Part shown: positions 19,076-28,176 of the stretch, piece by piece
Position numbering within the stretch: the stretch's first letter is position 1
How the letters are laid out: each line of letters begins with the position of its first letter
Source: Martinezella tropici
Lineage (GTDB): Bacteria > Pseudomonadota > Alphaproteobacteria > Rhizobiales > Rhizobiaceae
Length of the DNA: 64,000 nt
Direction of reading: 5' to 3'
Assembly: GCF_008370325.1 (NCBI RefSeq)
Contig: NZ_VNIP01000003.1
Coordinates: 62,001-126,000 of the forward strand
The notes under the pieces: model-generated
What the model was told of the DNA's origin: nothing
Seen by the model: the letters and a program-made list of their open reading frames with translations, nothing else
Database searches by the model: none
Made by a program: the position numbers and the translations under genes

Positions 19076-20386
19076 TTACTGTTCCTTAAACGCACGAACC
19101 ATCTGATCGGATAGAGGTTTTGCCAAATATGCCAAGACCGTTCGCTGGTCCGTTTGGACGAATGCCTCCACGGGCATGCCCGCTAGCGGTACCAGATTTC
19201 CTAGCCGTGCCCATTCGACCTGCGGTATAGCGACCCTGGTATCATAATAGCCCTGTCCGGTGCGTTGATCGGTCGTTAAGTCGGCACCGATGCTTGTTAT
19301 TCGGCCGGCCAAGCCTGGCGTGGTGCGTTGATTGAATGCCGAAAACCGGACCATCACCTCCTGTCCGATAGCTACTTGATCGATATCCCGTGGTGACAGC
19401 TTGAGTTCCGGCGTCAGCGCATCCTTGTCGGGCACGATCTGCATGATCGCTTCACCAGGCGTGACGACTGTTCCGCCCGCATGGACGACAAGTTGATGAA
19501 CGATCCCTTGCTGAGGCGCGCGAATATCGACATGCTTCAGCTCATCTTCGGCAGCAACGAGCCGCTCGGAATATTCGCCGATATCACTTTCGGCCTGACG
19601 CAATTGATCCGAGATTTCGGTTCGTTGATCGTCATCGACTTGAATAATCTGCAACTGGGTTTCAGTGATTTTGCCATTGGTTTGAGCTGCAGAAGCGATC
19701 AAGCTGCCAAGCTCACCGGTGAGATCCGCAGCATCTCGCCGCAAGCTGTAGACCCGCGTTGCGGGAATGATGCCCTGTTCCAGCAATGGCTGCAGGCTAG
19801 CGAGCTCGGTGTTAATGATCGTAATTGCTTGTCGCTTACCCTCCTGCTGAGCGCCCAGCCCTTCCGCCTCCTTCGAAAGTTGGCGGACCCGCTCGGCTAA
19901 TTGCGCTTTTCGGCCTATTCTGGATGAGCGTCGGTCTTCAAACAACCGCCGTTCTCCGTCGAGTATCGCTGCAATTTCGGGGGTAGCTTGCTCGCTCAAA
20001 AGGTCCTCTGGAAAGGTGATCGTCTCTTTCGCATCTCGTTCTGCCGAAAGTCGAGCCACGCGCGCCGAAAGTTCCTTTAGCCGTTTCGAGATGATGGCAC
20101 GATTGGCGCGTGCCTGTGTATCGTCAAGATGAACAAGTATTTGGCCGGCTGCAACGTGATCGCCGTTTTTGACGAATACCTGGCCCACAGTGCCACCTTT
20201 CTGGTGCTGGACAGGTTTGACATAGCTGTCGACGACCAACGTTCCGGTGGCGATAACGGCGCCCTGAAGACGTATCGTGGCAGCCAATCCTCCTAAAACG
20301 CCTACGAGAAGGATAACAGCGGCGAGTGCAATCAGCGTTAGACGGCGGACGGCGCGTTCGGCAAGCGGCGTGTGAGCCCCCTTCAT
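19076..20386 (-). CDS. HlyD-family membrane fusion protein of a type I secretion system
   Basis: 436 residues. One N-terminal membrane helix (about 17-38) is followed by a beta-barrel/lipoyl segment (GTLVVDSYVKPVQHQKGGTVGQVFVKNGD split around 48-76), a long coiled-coil hairpin (about 90-290), a second lipoyl half (VDIRAPQQGIVHQL) and a C-terminal beta domain. It links the inner-membrane ABC protein to a TolC-like channel (not in this window). Start ATG 20386 overlaps the ABC gene stop by four bases. The organisation matches rhizobial PrsD/PrsE; which paralogue this is cannot be settled by eye. Confidence 0.9.
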   Translation of the reverse strand: MKGAHTPLAERAVRRLTLIALAAVILLVGVLGGLAATIRLQGAVIATGTLVVDSYVKPVQHQKGGTVGQVFVKNGDHVAAGQILVHLDDTQARANRAIISKRLKELSARVARLSAERDAKETITFPEDLLSEQATPEIAAILDGERRLFEDRRSSRIGRKAQLAERVRQLSKEAEGLGAQQEGKRQAITIINTELASLQPLLEQGIIPATRVYSLRRDAADLTGELGSLIASAAQTNGKITETQLQIIQVDDDQRTEISDQLRQAESDIGEYSERLVAAEDELKHVDIRAPQQGIVHQLVVHAGGTVVTPGEAIMQIVPDKDALTPELKLSPRDIDQVAIGQEVMVRFSAFNQRTTPGLAGRITSIGADLTTDQRTGQGYYDTRVAIPQVEWARLGNLVPLAGMPVEAFVQTDQRTVLAYLAKPLSDQMVRAFKEQ

Positions 20387-22134
20387 TGGGCCATCTCCTC
20401 GCCGCCGATAATCAGTCGGACCGGTTGAAGCCCCGGTGGTCCGGGTTGCGTTGTCTTCCTGAGAACCTCATCTTTCGGCCCGAAAGCCTGCATTTGGCCG
20501 TTGGTCAACACGAGCACCTTGTCGATCGCAGCAAGCGCGCTGGGGCGATGTGCAACAACCGCGACAATGCCTCCACGGGCTTTGACGCTCAGTATCGCCC
20601 GCGATAACGCAAGCTCTCCATCAGCATCGAGATTTGAGTTGGGTTCGTCGAGAACGATCAGGAACGGCTCACCATAAAGCGCGCGAGCCAGCGCAATACG
20701 CTGCCTCTGTCCGCCCGACAGCGCAGATCCTTGTTCGCCTATCTTGGTTTCAAAGCCTTTGGGAAATTGCAGGATCATTTCGTAAACGCCTGCCGTCTTC
20801 GCAGCCGCAATGATCTTCTCTGATGTCGCATCCGGATCAAATCTAGCAATGTTTTCGGCGATAGATCCGCCAAACAATTCGACGTCCTGCGGCAGATAGC
20901 CGATATGCGCACCAAGCGCCTGCGGATCCCACTGCGACAGCGACGCCCCATCCAAGCGGACCGTTCCCGCGACCGGCGGCCAAAGCCCAACGAGACCCCG
21001 CGCAAGTGTGGATTTACCAGATGCACTAGGCCCGATCACCCCAACGGAGTCTCCAGCCTGAAGCTCTATTGATATGTTTCGCACGATCGGGTTTTTGGAG
21101 CCTGGCGCCGCAAGATGCAAGCCTTCGACCTTCAAAGCTTTCTCCGGCTTGGGCAAAGAGACCTCTCGTCCGTCGACAGACATCAGGTCGGCGAGCCTCA
21201 TCAGACGCGACCAACTATCTCTGGCTGCGACAAAGCTCTTCCATTGGCTGATCGCCAATTCGACTGGAGCTAATGCTCGGCTGAGTAGAATGGAGCTTGC
21301 AATCATGATGCCGCCCGAAGCCTCCTGACGAATGACGAGGATCGCGCCAACGGCAAGGACGGCTGATTGCAGCATTATCCGCAAAATCTTCGAAATTGTC
21401 CCGAGTGCGACAGTTACGTTTGATAAACGCAAATGATTGCCGAGGTAGCGGCTGTTAATTTCGTTCCACTTCGTGCCGAGCATATGGCCGAAACCCATCG
21501 CCAATACGGCTTCGGAGTTTCTGCGTGTTGCTTCCGCCAGCGCCATCCGTTCCGAAATGATCTTGGCCGCCTCTTTTGCAGGCCCGCGCGACATCCGTTC
21601 GGTCAGGATCGTAAGACCGACGAGGAGTAGCGCGCCGGCAAGTGCCGTAACCCCGATCCAGATGTGAAAGAGGAAACACAGACCAAGATAAAAAGGCATC
21701 CAGGGGATATCAAACAGAGCGGTTGGTCCCGGCCCTGAGAGAAATGAGCGCACGACGTCAAGGTCACGTACGGGTTGGAGACCGTCTCCGTGCACCTGCA
21801 TGCGCGCGGGAAATAGGACGAGAGAATCGTAGACCGTTGCACCGAAACGCTCATCGACTGAAAGGCCCAGACGCACTAAAAGCATTGAGCGGACCACCTC
21901 GAGAATCCCTTGGAAGGCATAGAGCGTCGCCGCAATGATACCGAGGCCGACAAGGGTCGGCAGACTACGGGCCGGTATCACCCGATCGTAGACCTGCAAC
22001 ATGAAAAACGAGCCGGTTAATGCAAGAATATTAACTAGGGCGCTAGTCGCTCCGATGCCAAGGAAAGCCATCTTCAGCGACGATAGCACCGCCACCAGAA
22101 ATGATCGCGGCGGTTTAATTGCAGTATCGAGCAC
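20383..22134 (-). CDS. Type I secretion ABC transporter (permease/ATPase fusion)
   Basis: 583 residues from GTG 22134 (GGAG nine bases upstream). Transmembrane domain about 1-310 (the MAFLGIGATSALVNILALTGSF region), ATPase about 330-560 with Walker A GPSASGKST, signature [17 protein letters not shown] and Walker B LIVLDEPNSNLDADG. No C39 peptidase domain, as in PrtD/PrsD/HlyB-like exporters of RTX proteins. It heads an operon with the fusion protein, and the serralysin-like protease follows after 142 bp. Together they form a dedicated protease exporter lacking only the outer-membrane channel. Confidence 0.92.
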   Translation of the reverse strand: MLDTAIKPPRSFLVAVLSSLKMAFLGIGATSALVNILALTGSFFMLQVYDRVIPARSLPTLVGLGIIAATLYAFQGILEVVRSMLLVRLGLSVDERFGATVYDSLVLFPARMQVHGDGLQPVRDLDVVRSFLSGPGPTALFDIPWMPFYLGLCFLFHIWIGVTALAGALLLVGLTILTERMSRGPAKEAAKIISERMALAEATRRNSEAVLAMGFGHMLGTKWNEINSRYLGNHLRLSNVTVALGTISKILRIMLQSAVLAVGAILVIRQEASGGIMIASSILLSRALAPVELAISQWKSFVAARDSWSRLMRLADLMSVDGREVSLPKPEKALKVEGLHLAAPGSKNPIVRNISIELQAGDSVGVIGPSASGKSTLARGLVGLWPPVAGTVRLDGASLSQWDPQALGAHIGYLPQDVELFGGSIAENIARFDPDATSEKIIAAAKTAGVYEMILQFPKGFETKIGEQGSALSGGQRQRIALARALYGEPFLIVLDEPNSNLDADGELALSRAILSVKARGGIVAVVAHRPSALAAIDKVLVLTNGQMQAFGPKDEVLRKTTQPGPPGLQPVRLIIGGEEMAQ

Positions 22135-22785
22135 CTCTAAACTCCGCGCACGCTATTGCGACAAAGACGTAAGCCGCGCCGCCTGGAAATTGTTGAAGGC
22201 ACATCCTCTGATAGAGATGAGTTATTCGCGTCCTTGAATGTAGGAGATGCGCTTCCTGGCTCGTTAGTCATTTAATTTAGTCTTGCCCCAAATTCGGTCG
22301 ATGAATTAACCCGCTGCCTACGCTGGCCAACCTCCCGAGAAAAAAAGGTCGCATAGATGATCGATGGCATGCAAAAGCGCTGTCCTTCTGCATCATGCGG
22401 TATCGACACCTCATTATCATTCTACGACTTCAACCTTAACTAATCTACTAAAAGAGTGCAGGAGAACGCGCGTCTCGCTTTTTTGCCGCGCAGAATGACA
22501 ATTGCGCAGTAGTCACGCGACCGCGGTTCGTCATGGCCAGACTAATCTGCGACCAAAAGTAATCGCCAGCAAAACGAAGAACATAAGCTCTAACGGCCAA
22601 CAGATACGGCAGCGAACACCAACGCAAATACAAACCAAATCTAGAAACGCCTGCGCTCATTCTGCGACGATGGATGCATGATCACATCCCGACTCTTTAG
22701 ATTTACAAATATCCCATAATTGTACCCTCTCGATTCCGCATATACACGTGGTATCCAGAAAATTGATTCACTATAACTTACGGCT
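22135..22785. other. 650-bp gap without a supported gene
   Basis: Separates the secretion operon from an acyltransferase gene. Reverse-strand ORFs of about 70-78 codons (22448-22660, 22641-22877) show no family motif. The sequence is AT-richer than the secretion genes, so this marks a compositional boundary. The secretion-operon promoter should lie in its left end. Confidence 0.4.
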
Positions 22786-23916
22786 CTACATCTTCTTTGC
22801 ACGCGACTGCTTGGAGAGCTCGAAAGCAAACCAATGGCCAAATTGAATTGCGGGCGCGTCAACCGTCTTAGTCGCAACCAAGGCGACCGCGATTGCTATC
22901 CCAAGATATATCACAAGAGCAGATAGCAATCCAATCAGACCATTCCCCATGAAGCAAATCACAAAGCAAGCAACGGACGTCAAAATTGGAAAATGGAATA
23001 AATATAAAGAAAACGATATACGTCCAAGGAACAATGACACGGGATTGGATAGTGGATAGGGCGCCTTCGATCCCGTACAGGTCCCCGCAACCACGAGAAC
23101 GGCGCCGATACAATTGTAGGCCGACTTTGCATCCCTGACAGTCGGCAGCCAAAGGTATGGTAGGGCGGCATTTTGATATGCACCGAAAAAAAAGCCGACA
23201 AACAAGCATCCCAAAGCAAGATAGCCTTTCGGCTTCAACCAATTGAGAGAAGCACCTGCTAAAAACGCAAGGTAATAGATCTGATCATCAGAGCGGGAAA
23301 TTAAAATTCCAAGTGCCGCCAAAATAAGTCCAGCATACGCTTTTCTCGGAGGCGAAAGGCATATGGCCGCCAACAGCAATAAAGATCCGAGGAATTCCAC
23401 CTTTAATGTCCATAACGGAGGAACCAACGTTCCATCGCCGAGTATACCGCGATACTCGACAATGTTGAGCAACTCTCCAAGAGAAACAGAGTGGGTGTAA
23501 AAATTCTCCAACCATTGCGATGACGAAACAGCGGCGGCCTCGATATTGAAGTAGAACCCTCCTTCGAGTAGCAGCCATGAGAAAAAGCAGGCTGCAGCGA
23601 TGGGAATGTTGAGCCTAAAATAGCGCCCGATCGCTCGTGCCCTGATCAAATCGTATCGATCTTCCATAGCCGGAGAAGCAAGCAAGAAACCCGAAAGAAC
23701 GAAAAATACTAAGACCGGAAAATGCCCATTGAAAAATAGAGTGATAGGCGGACTGCTTAGAATCTTCTCCGCAATAGACATGGGAGTTTGATATTTCTCA
23801 AAACCATCATAATTGTAACGCAGAAGCGATGGCCAAAATGCTGCCACAAAATGCGACAGCGCAACGTTTATAGCTGCTATTCCGCGCAAGCCGTCTGCAG
23901 CATCATTTCTACCCGC
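22786..23916 (-). CDS. Acyltransferase 3 family membrane protein
   Basis: 376 residues from GTG 23916, chosen for GAGGGA five bases upstream; TTG 23940 is an alternative. DGLRGIAAINVALSHF at the N-terminus carries the family His, and VFFVLSGFLLASPAMEDR with a following Arg-rich segment (RARAIGRYFRLNIPI) is typical of OafA/NodX-type integral-membrane O-acyltransferases. About ten hydrophobic helices are visible. It would transfer acetyl or another acyl group onto a surface sugar. AT-richer codon use and neighbouring gene remnants suggest an acquired glycan-modification gene. Confidence 0.88.
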   Translation of the reverse strand, partial: AGRNDAADGLRGIAAINVALSHFVAAFWPSLLRYNYDGFEKYQTPMSIAEKILSSPPITLFFNGHFPVLVFFVLSGFLLASPAMEDRYDLIRARAIGRYFRLNIPIAAACFFSWLLLEGGFYFNIEAAAVSSSQWLENFYTHSVSLGELLNIVEYRGILGDGTLVPPLWTLKVEFLGSLLLLAAICLSPPRKAYAGLILAALGILISRSDDQIYYLAFLAGASLNWLKPKGYLALGCLFVGFFFGAYQNAALPYLWLPTVRDAKSAYNCIGAVLVVAGTCTGSKAPYPLSNPVSLFLGRISFSLYLFHFPILTSVACFVICFMGNGLIGLLSALVIYLGIAIAVALVATKTVDAPAIQFGHWFAFELSKQSRAKKM

Positions 23917-24293
23917 CACAATTTCCCTCGCCAGAAACAATCAGAAACGCTTGGATATCATTTGAAGCCGGTATGATCCAGTTTTCTGGAGGGTTTATGA
24001 ATTGACCTTGTTCCCTTTTCCCCTTTGCTAGTTTCTTTTTTGCCGCAGCGGCGCCGACACGTCGTAAACCAACTCGCTTTTAAACGCTTTCCCCAGGGAG
24101 ATATTTAGGAGTGTCATAGGTGGCCTCGGGCGCTATAATTCAGGTCCTCCATGATCGGAGCGAACAGGTCATCCGTCTCAATCATCGGCATGGCGAGGAT
24201 ATCGGCGACCTGGCGCAGATCCGTGACGCCCTCTGCATTCAGCAATCAACATCCGTTATCAGCCACATGCCTTGCCTCACAGTACCCGCGCCC

Positions 24294-24336
24294 CAGTGCC
24301 GTCGTGTACACCCGGTAAAGCGATTGCGTCGCAATA
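24294..24336 (-). pseudogene. Tail-end remnant of an SMP-30/gluconolactonase gene
   Basis: The reverse strand encodes ATQSLYRVYTTALG, nearly identical to ATQSLYRVFTTATG at the end of the intact SMP-30 protein at 28177-29094, and the DNA matches there too. Nothing longer is preserved on either side. It is a scrap left by duplication or deletion. Confidence 0.5.
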
Positions 24337-24451
24337 TCCTCAAGCGGCGGGTTGTGCTGGCTCGCGAGGATATTTTGCCCGTTGACTGCCAAGTGGCCGG
24401 ATGGCTGATTGTAATTACCGTTAGGATCGAAGGGCAAGGAAATGCCTTAAT

Positions 24452-24480
24452 TGAAAAAGGCGGCTCTAGAGAACCGCCTT
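24452..24480 (-). terminator. Rho-independent terminator, reverse strand
   Basis: Stem AAGGCGG / CCGCCTT extended by three more pairs after one mismatch, four-base loop, followed on the reverse strand by CTTTTTC. It sits about 600 bp beyond the nearest reverse-strand gene (25086), so it probably served a gene now lost. Confidence 0.65.
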
Positions 24481-24541
24481 GATGATATGATTTTTCAGAA
24501 GTCGTCCACTTTTGATCGTCAAAAGGTGGGTTGCACTCGAA

Positions 24542-24637
24542 ATGACGCTAGATGCATACGCTGAAGCCAAGGGTCTCACTCGCTCAGGCTTCCTCGTCCG
24601 CGCTGCGCGACGCGAAATTGAGCTTAACGCCACCTAG
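24542..24637 (+). pseudogene. HicB antitoxin C-terminal fragment
   Basis: 31 codons ending in TAG encode LDAYAEAKGLTRSGFLVRAA, the C-terminal ribbon-helix-helix segment of HicB antitoxins. The HicB partial RNase-H domain and any HicA toxin are absent from the adjoining sequence. A remnant of a lost toxin-antitoxin locus. Confidence 0.65.
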
Positions 24638-24657
24638 TTGTGTGACAGCGGGCAATC

Positions 24658-25074
24658 ATGCCCGTGGTCTCGCTCATATTTCTATTATGTTCTGGGTGTA
24701 TCCCAAGATCGCAAGAATCTGCTGATCTGCATCTGCGCTACCATCGCCGGCATTTCCAATACCCCCATGCACTGGAAGCTCTTTGCGGCCAAGGCTTATA
24801 TCAGGCCGAATTCGGAAGTGAGAGGCAGCCGCAGAGCGCAAAGGTTGGGGTTGACGCAAGGGCCGGCAAGGAGGAGAGCAGCCTGCTGCAGGGAAAACTC
24901 GCGGCCCCGCAAGCGGAGCTAGCCGGCACACAGGCGGCGCTGGCCGCAACAAGAGAGCAGCAACGGCACGTAAGCAGCCAGGTCGATGCGCTGCAGAACT
25001 CAACAAGTTGGCATGTTACCGCGCCGTTGCGGTCCGTCAAGGCGATGTTGGAAGGTGGTAGGCGCGATGAATGA
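24658..25074 (+). pseudogene. Remnant of a coiled-coil/glycosyltransferase surface gene
   Basis: An open stretch of 138 codons. The first about 50 residues match nothing, but the end is a coiled coil (ELAGTQAALAATREQQ, VSSQVDALQ) running into NSTSWHVTAPLRSVKAML. That S-x-SW-x-T-x-PLR linker is the same one that joins coiled coil to glycosyltransferase in the protein at 1-2583 (SKSWRLTQPLR). The expected downstream glycosyltransferase is missing; the ORF stops at 25074, 11 bp from the convergent acyltransferase stop. Confidence 0.5.
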
Positions 25075-25085
25075 GTTCGGTGCAA

Positions 25086-26294
25086 CTACAGCGACACGGC
25101 TGCGGGTTGCCATCGTGCAGAAACTGCCGCAGCAAGCGCGATGGCCCTTATATCCACCAACCATTCCATCGCCAGCGCAAAAATGAATGCGGTGGGAACG
25201 TAGGCAAAAAACGCCATAGCTACCGCGACCGGGTAAGTCGACCCAGTGGCATCTGCGACCATAAAACCAAAACAACCTGCCGAGAACAATGCCGGGATAT
25301 GCGTCAGATAGAGCGGGAAGGATATCTTGCCCAGATACTTAAAAACGCGACCGGACAGTGCCCTTTGCGCCGCCTCCCAGCCCGAAAGCAATACCACCAA
25401 CGCCAAAGCGGATATTTCATGCCAAAGGGACACGTTCCCCTGATTTATGAACCCTGGCACGTGCCAATTTATTGACGGCACAAACCCCATCAGCGACACT
25501 ATAGCATCCCAGTAGGGACCGCGAGCAACAGAAAACGGCACCGTGCCCAAGAAGCAAATCAGCAGCAGGATCGGAAATCGCCATTTTAGGCGAGATGCGA
25601 ATCGGTGAACTTGCAGAAGATAAACACTGCCGCCAAACAGCATGATGGAGACGAACGTCCGACCAACAACGGCACCAAACAGCAAAAGCAGGATGCCCGC
25701 TCCGGTCTTACTTATACGTGATATGCCCGTACAGAACATAAGGATCAACACTATGGACCCTACAAACTCGATCGGCATTGTCCAAAGCACAGAGTTGTAG
25801 GAGTTATCCAATGTGGCGTTTCCAAGCAAACTATTCCAAGCCTGATAGAGCCCATCTGTAAAGCTTGGGTCGGATTGGCTGAATTGCTTTGCCAGCCAAT
25901 CCGACTTGGTAATCGCGGCAATCCTTTGGTTGAAAATAAGCCCAATTTCGAGCAACGCCCATCCAAGAAGGCTCGCTGCAAGTACTGGAACCCCGAGCCG
26001 GATAGTGCGTTTCACCAACAATCCAGGCAGCGCCAAACGGCTGTTGTGAAACGAATTCGCCAGCACAAAGCCAGACAGAGCGAGAAAAATGCAGACTGAG
26101 AAGTTGGCCCCCGCTCCTACAAAAAGGAACGGATAAGCGGAAAGCGCGACATCCCAACTCCCGTGAGAATTCTCCACTTTTCCGGTATAAATCGCGAAGT
26201 CGAACGCAACCAGGAAATGAGACACGGCCACGTTTAAGGCAGCCAGGCCTCGAAGGCCATCGAAGAACACGAATCGGCTATCAGCACTGTGCAT
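25086..26294 (-). CDS. Acyltransferase 3 family membrane protein
   Basis: 402 residues from ATG 26294. FFDGLRGLAALNVAVSHF carries the family His near residue 26, FLALSGFVLANSFHNSR is the second conserved block, and about ten hydrophobic helices follow. A second, clearly diverged member of the family encoded at 22786-23916; the two differ in length and loops, so they are not a recent duplication. Likely an O-acyltransferase for a surface glycan. Same strand as the FkbM methyltransferase gene upstream, but separated by about 290 bp with a terminator, so probably its own transcript. Confidence 0.88.
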   Translation of the reverse strand: MHSADSRFVFFDGLRGLAALNVAVSHFLVAFDFAIYTGKVENSHGSWDVALSAYPFLFVGAGANFSVCIFLALSGFVLANSFHNSRLALPGLLVKRTIRLGVPVLAASLLGWALLEIGLIFNQRIAAITKSDWLAKQFSQSDPSFTDGLYQAWNSLLGNATLDNSYNSVLWTMPIEFVGSIVLILMFCTGISRISKTGAGILLLLFGAVVGRTFVSIMLFGGSVYLLQVHRFASRLKWRFPILLLICFLGTVPFSVARGPYWDAIVSLMGFVPSINWHVPGFINQGNVSLWHEISALALVVLLSGWEAAQRALSGRVFKYLGKISFPLYLTHIPALFSAGCFGFMVADATGSTYPVAVAMAFFAYVPTAFIFALAMEWLVDIRAIALAAAVSARWQPAAVSL

Positions 26295-26534
26295 AGTTTT
26301 GCCTGGGTTTCTACTAGGATATGCGGGTAGCTCAATAAGTTGCGGAAAGCGAGAAAAATATTCCGCTCTCGCTTAGGGACGTGGCCAAACCACCCACAGG
26401 TGAAAAGAATGTCCGAGGCCGAAGGGCGCGCGACGTTCTAAGCGGCTGGTCGACCGCCCTTGGGAAGATTCTGCGGAAAATAAGAGATCGCACCGCGACA
26501 AAGAACTTCGACCGGTCCATTGTAGGCTCCAACG

Positions 26535-26557
26535 AAAAAGGGCCGCGAAAGCGACCC
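26535..26557 (-). terminator. Rho-independent terminator of the FkbM methyltransferase gene
   Basis: Reverse strand: GGGTCGC stem closed by GCGGCCC (one T-G pair), TTTC loop, then TTTTT. It starts 29 bases after the methyltransferase stop and points the right way. Confidence 0.8.
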
Positions 26558-26585
26558 CTGTTGCATCATTTATAGATGATAGTTT

Positions 26586-27638
26586 TCATCTGGAGACGAG
26601 ACGAGTATTTCGCCAGACCTGGACGCCGTCCGCGGTGATCATGGAGGCGAAATCGCTCCGATCCAGGCTGTAACTGAACCGACACGGCTTTTCATGCTCA
26701 AGCGTCCACCCCATGGAGTGGAATAGCGTCAATAGCTGCGCCTCAACGATTCGAGAGTGTGTACCGATGATGACCCAACGGACGCGCTCATTGATGACTT
26801 CCTGAGCTGCAGCGCAAACCTCGCCTTCCCAGCCCTGTATGTCTACATGCAACATATCCCACAGAGGCTCTTTTGAGAGGAGGTCCGCTCCGGCCAGAAT
26901 TTCCACATTCATAAAATCGTTTATGCGCCCGGCGTTATAATCATCATCAGCTACGTCGCCCTCGCGAATTGGTCTTGTCCCCCAATCATTTCGGGGGTCC
27001 GGATGCTTGGGCCATTGAGCGCGACCGGGTTCAGGTCCCACCGCTGCCAGATAGACCAAAGTCGGTTCAGGCTCGAAACCATTGTCGCGATAATGCTGCA
27101 CCATGGTTTCGAAGTGAACGGGATCGGCTTCGACACCATAAAGCTTGATGTCGGAAATCCCTTTATTTCGCGCAGCAACACCACCGGCAATGATCCACGG
27201 CCCCCAGCCGGCGCCCCACTCCATTGCGGTATATCGACCTGATGCGCTTCTGACGGTCTTTACGAGGCCAAGCCATTCAGTAGTTTCGGCATGGTAGTCG
27301 CCAGGAACCGGAGCGCCTTGGACAGCGCCGCTCAGATGCTGGACTTGGTCATACAGCGACGAAACTCGCGTCCGCACACCCATGAAGTCCACTATGAAGC
27401 CAGGCTGCGACTTTCTATTGTGATTGGTGAACTCATCGAAGATTGCAACATCAGAACTGTTGTATCCTCGATAAATCTGCAGCTCGCCCAAAGGCTCAGC
27501 CGAGGGCACCTGTTCAGCGGTTGCCCTTGCCGCCTGTGACATATTTTCGATATCGCTTCGGATCAGCTCAAGGACGCGAGGCGCAACGCGATGAGCTATA
27601 CTCGGCGCTATCGTCTGACGCCATACGGATTTAAACAT
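26586..27638 (-). CDS. FkbM-family SAM-dependent methyltransferase
   Basis: 350 residues from ATG 27638 (MFKSVWRQTIAP); an upstream ATG at 27683 is possible but has no ribosome site. The core fold is seen as MEWGAGWGPWIIAGGVAARN (SAM loop, about 155-174), LYGVEADPVHF, and MLHVDIQGWEGEV (about 270-282), the FkbM signature. The N-terminal 100 residues are an extra domain of unknown role. Likely O-methylates a surface sugar. It lies among acyltransferases and gene scraps and ends in a clear terminator. Confidence 0.82.
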   Translation of the reverse strand: MFKSVWRQTIAPSIAHRVAPRVLELIRSDIENMSQAARATAEQVPSAEPLGELQIYRGYNSSDVAIFDEFTNHNRKSQPGFIVDFMGVRTRVSSLYDQVQHLSGAVQGAPVPGDYHAETTEWLGLVKTVRSASGRYTAMEWGAGWGPWIIAGGVAARNKGISDIKLYGVEADPVHFETMVQHYRDNGFEPEPTLVYLAAVGPEPGRAQWPKHPDPRNDWGTRPIREGDVADDDYNAGRINDFMNVEILAGADLLSKEPLWDMLHVDIQGWEGEVCAAAQEVINERVRWVIIGTHSRIVEAQLLTLFHSMGWTLEHEKPCRFSYSLDRSDFASMITADGVQVWRNTRLVSR

Positions 27639-27750
27639 GACATAATACCCCAAAGATTGTGTCTCTAGAGCACATATCAGCATCCTTGGATTGCTGAAAC
27701 TAATAAATAGTCGATCATAGACCTCCTCGATGAGAAACTGATCCTCATTT

Positions 27751-28150
27751 TATTGCAGGTTGGTTTGGGCGTATGGGCTCCTCCGCAATCCATTCTATGT
27801 TGGGAAGCTCGTATGGGATCGCGTCTATATAATAAAAACCCTTCCACGGAACGTCGCGTTTCAAAAGCGAACCACGAAGCGGCCATCGAGGCCATCAACG
27901 CCCTTCACCTTCGGATTATTGAAGATGAGCTGTCTGATACGGTGCAAAATCGAAAGAATGAAGTCGGCGGCAAGCACTCTTACATTTCGCCAAGAAACAA
28001 GCGCCTTCTATCCGAGCTCCTCAAATGCGCGGTCCGCCTCGGCAGTTTATCCACCGTCGGGGTTGATAACGCTGACCCCGGTAGTTGCAGCACCTGGGAG
28101 GAAGCCAAGAGCTGCTCGAACAGTGTTCAATATTACCATCAATCGACATC
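27751..28150 (+). pseudogene. Large serine recombinase remnant, frameshifted
   Basis: Two frames combine into one decayed protein. GLLRNPFYVGKLVWDR (27772-27819) is the recombinase-domain motif. The next frame continues as KNPSTERRVSKAN, then LHLRIIEDEL, then RNKRLLSELLKCAVRLGSLSTVGV, which matches the segment before and into the zinc ribbon of serine integrases; the ribbon cysteines are mostly lost. The frameshift lies near 27835. The N-terminal catalytic domain is absent. It is the only integrase trace in the 22-28 kb patchwork. Confidence 0.65.
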
Positions 28151-28176
28151 TTATTGTCTATGGCACACCGGCTCGT

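Noticed and set aside
26381..26575. 64-codon forward ORF upstream of the acyltransferase
   Set aside because: Lys/Arg-rich, no motif, and overlaps the reverse-strand terminator at 26535-26557.
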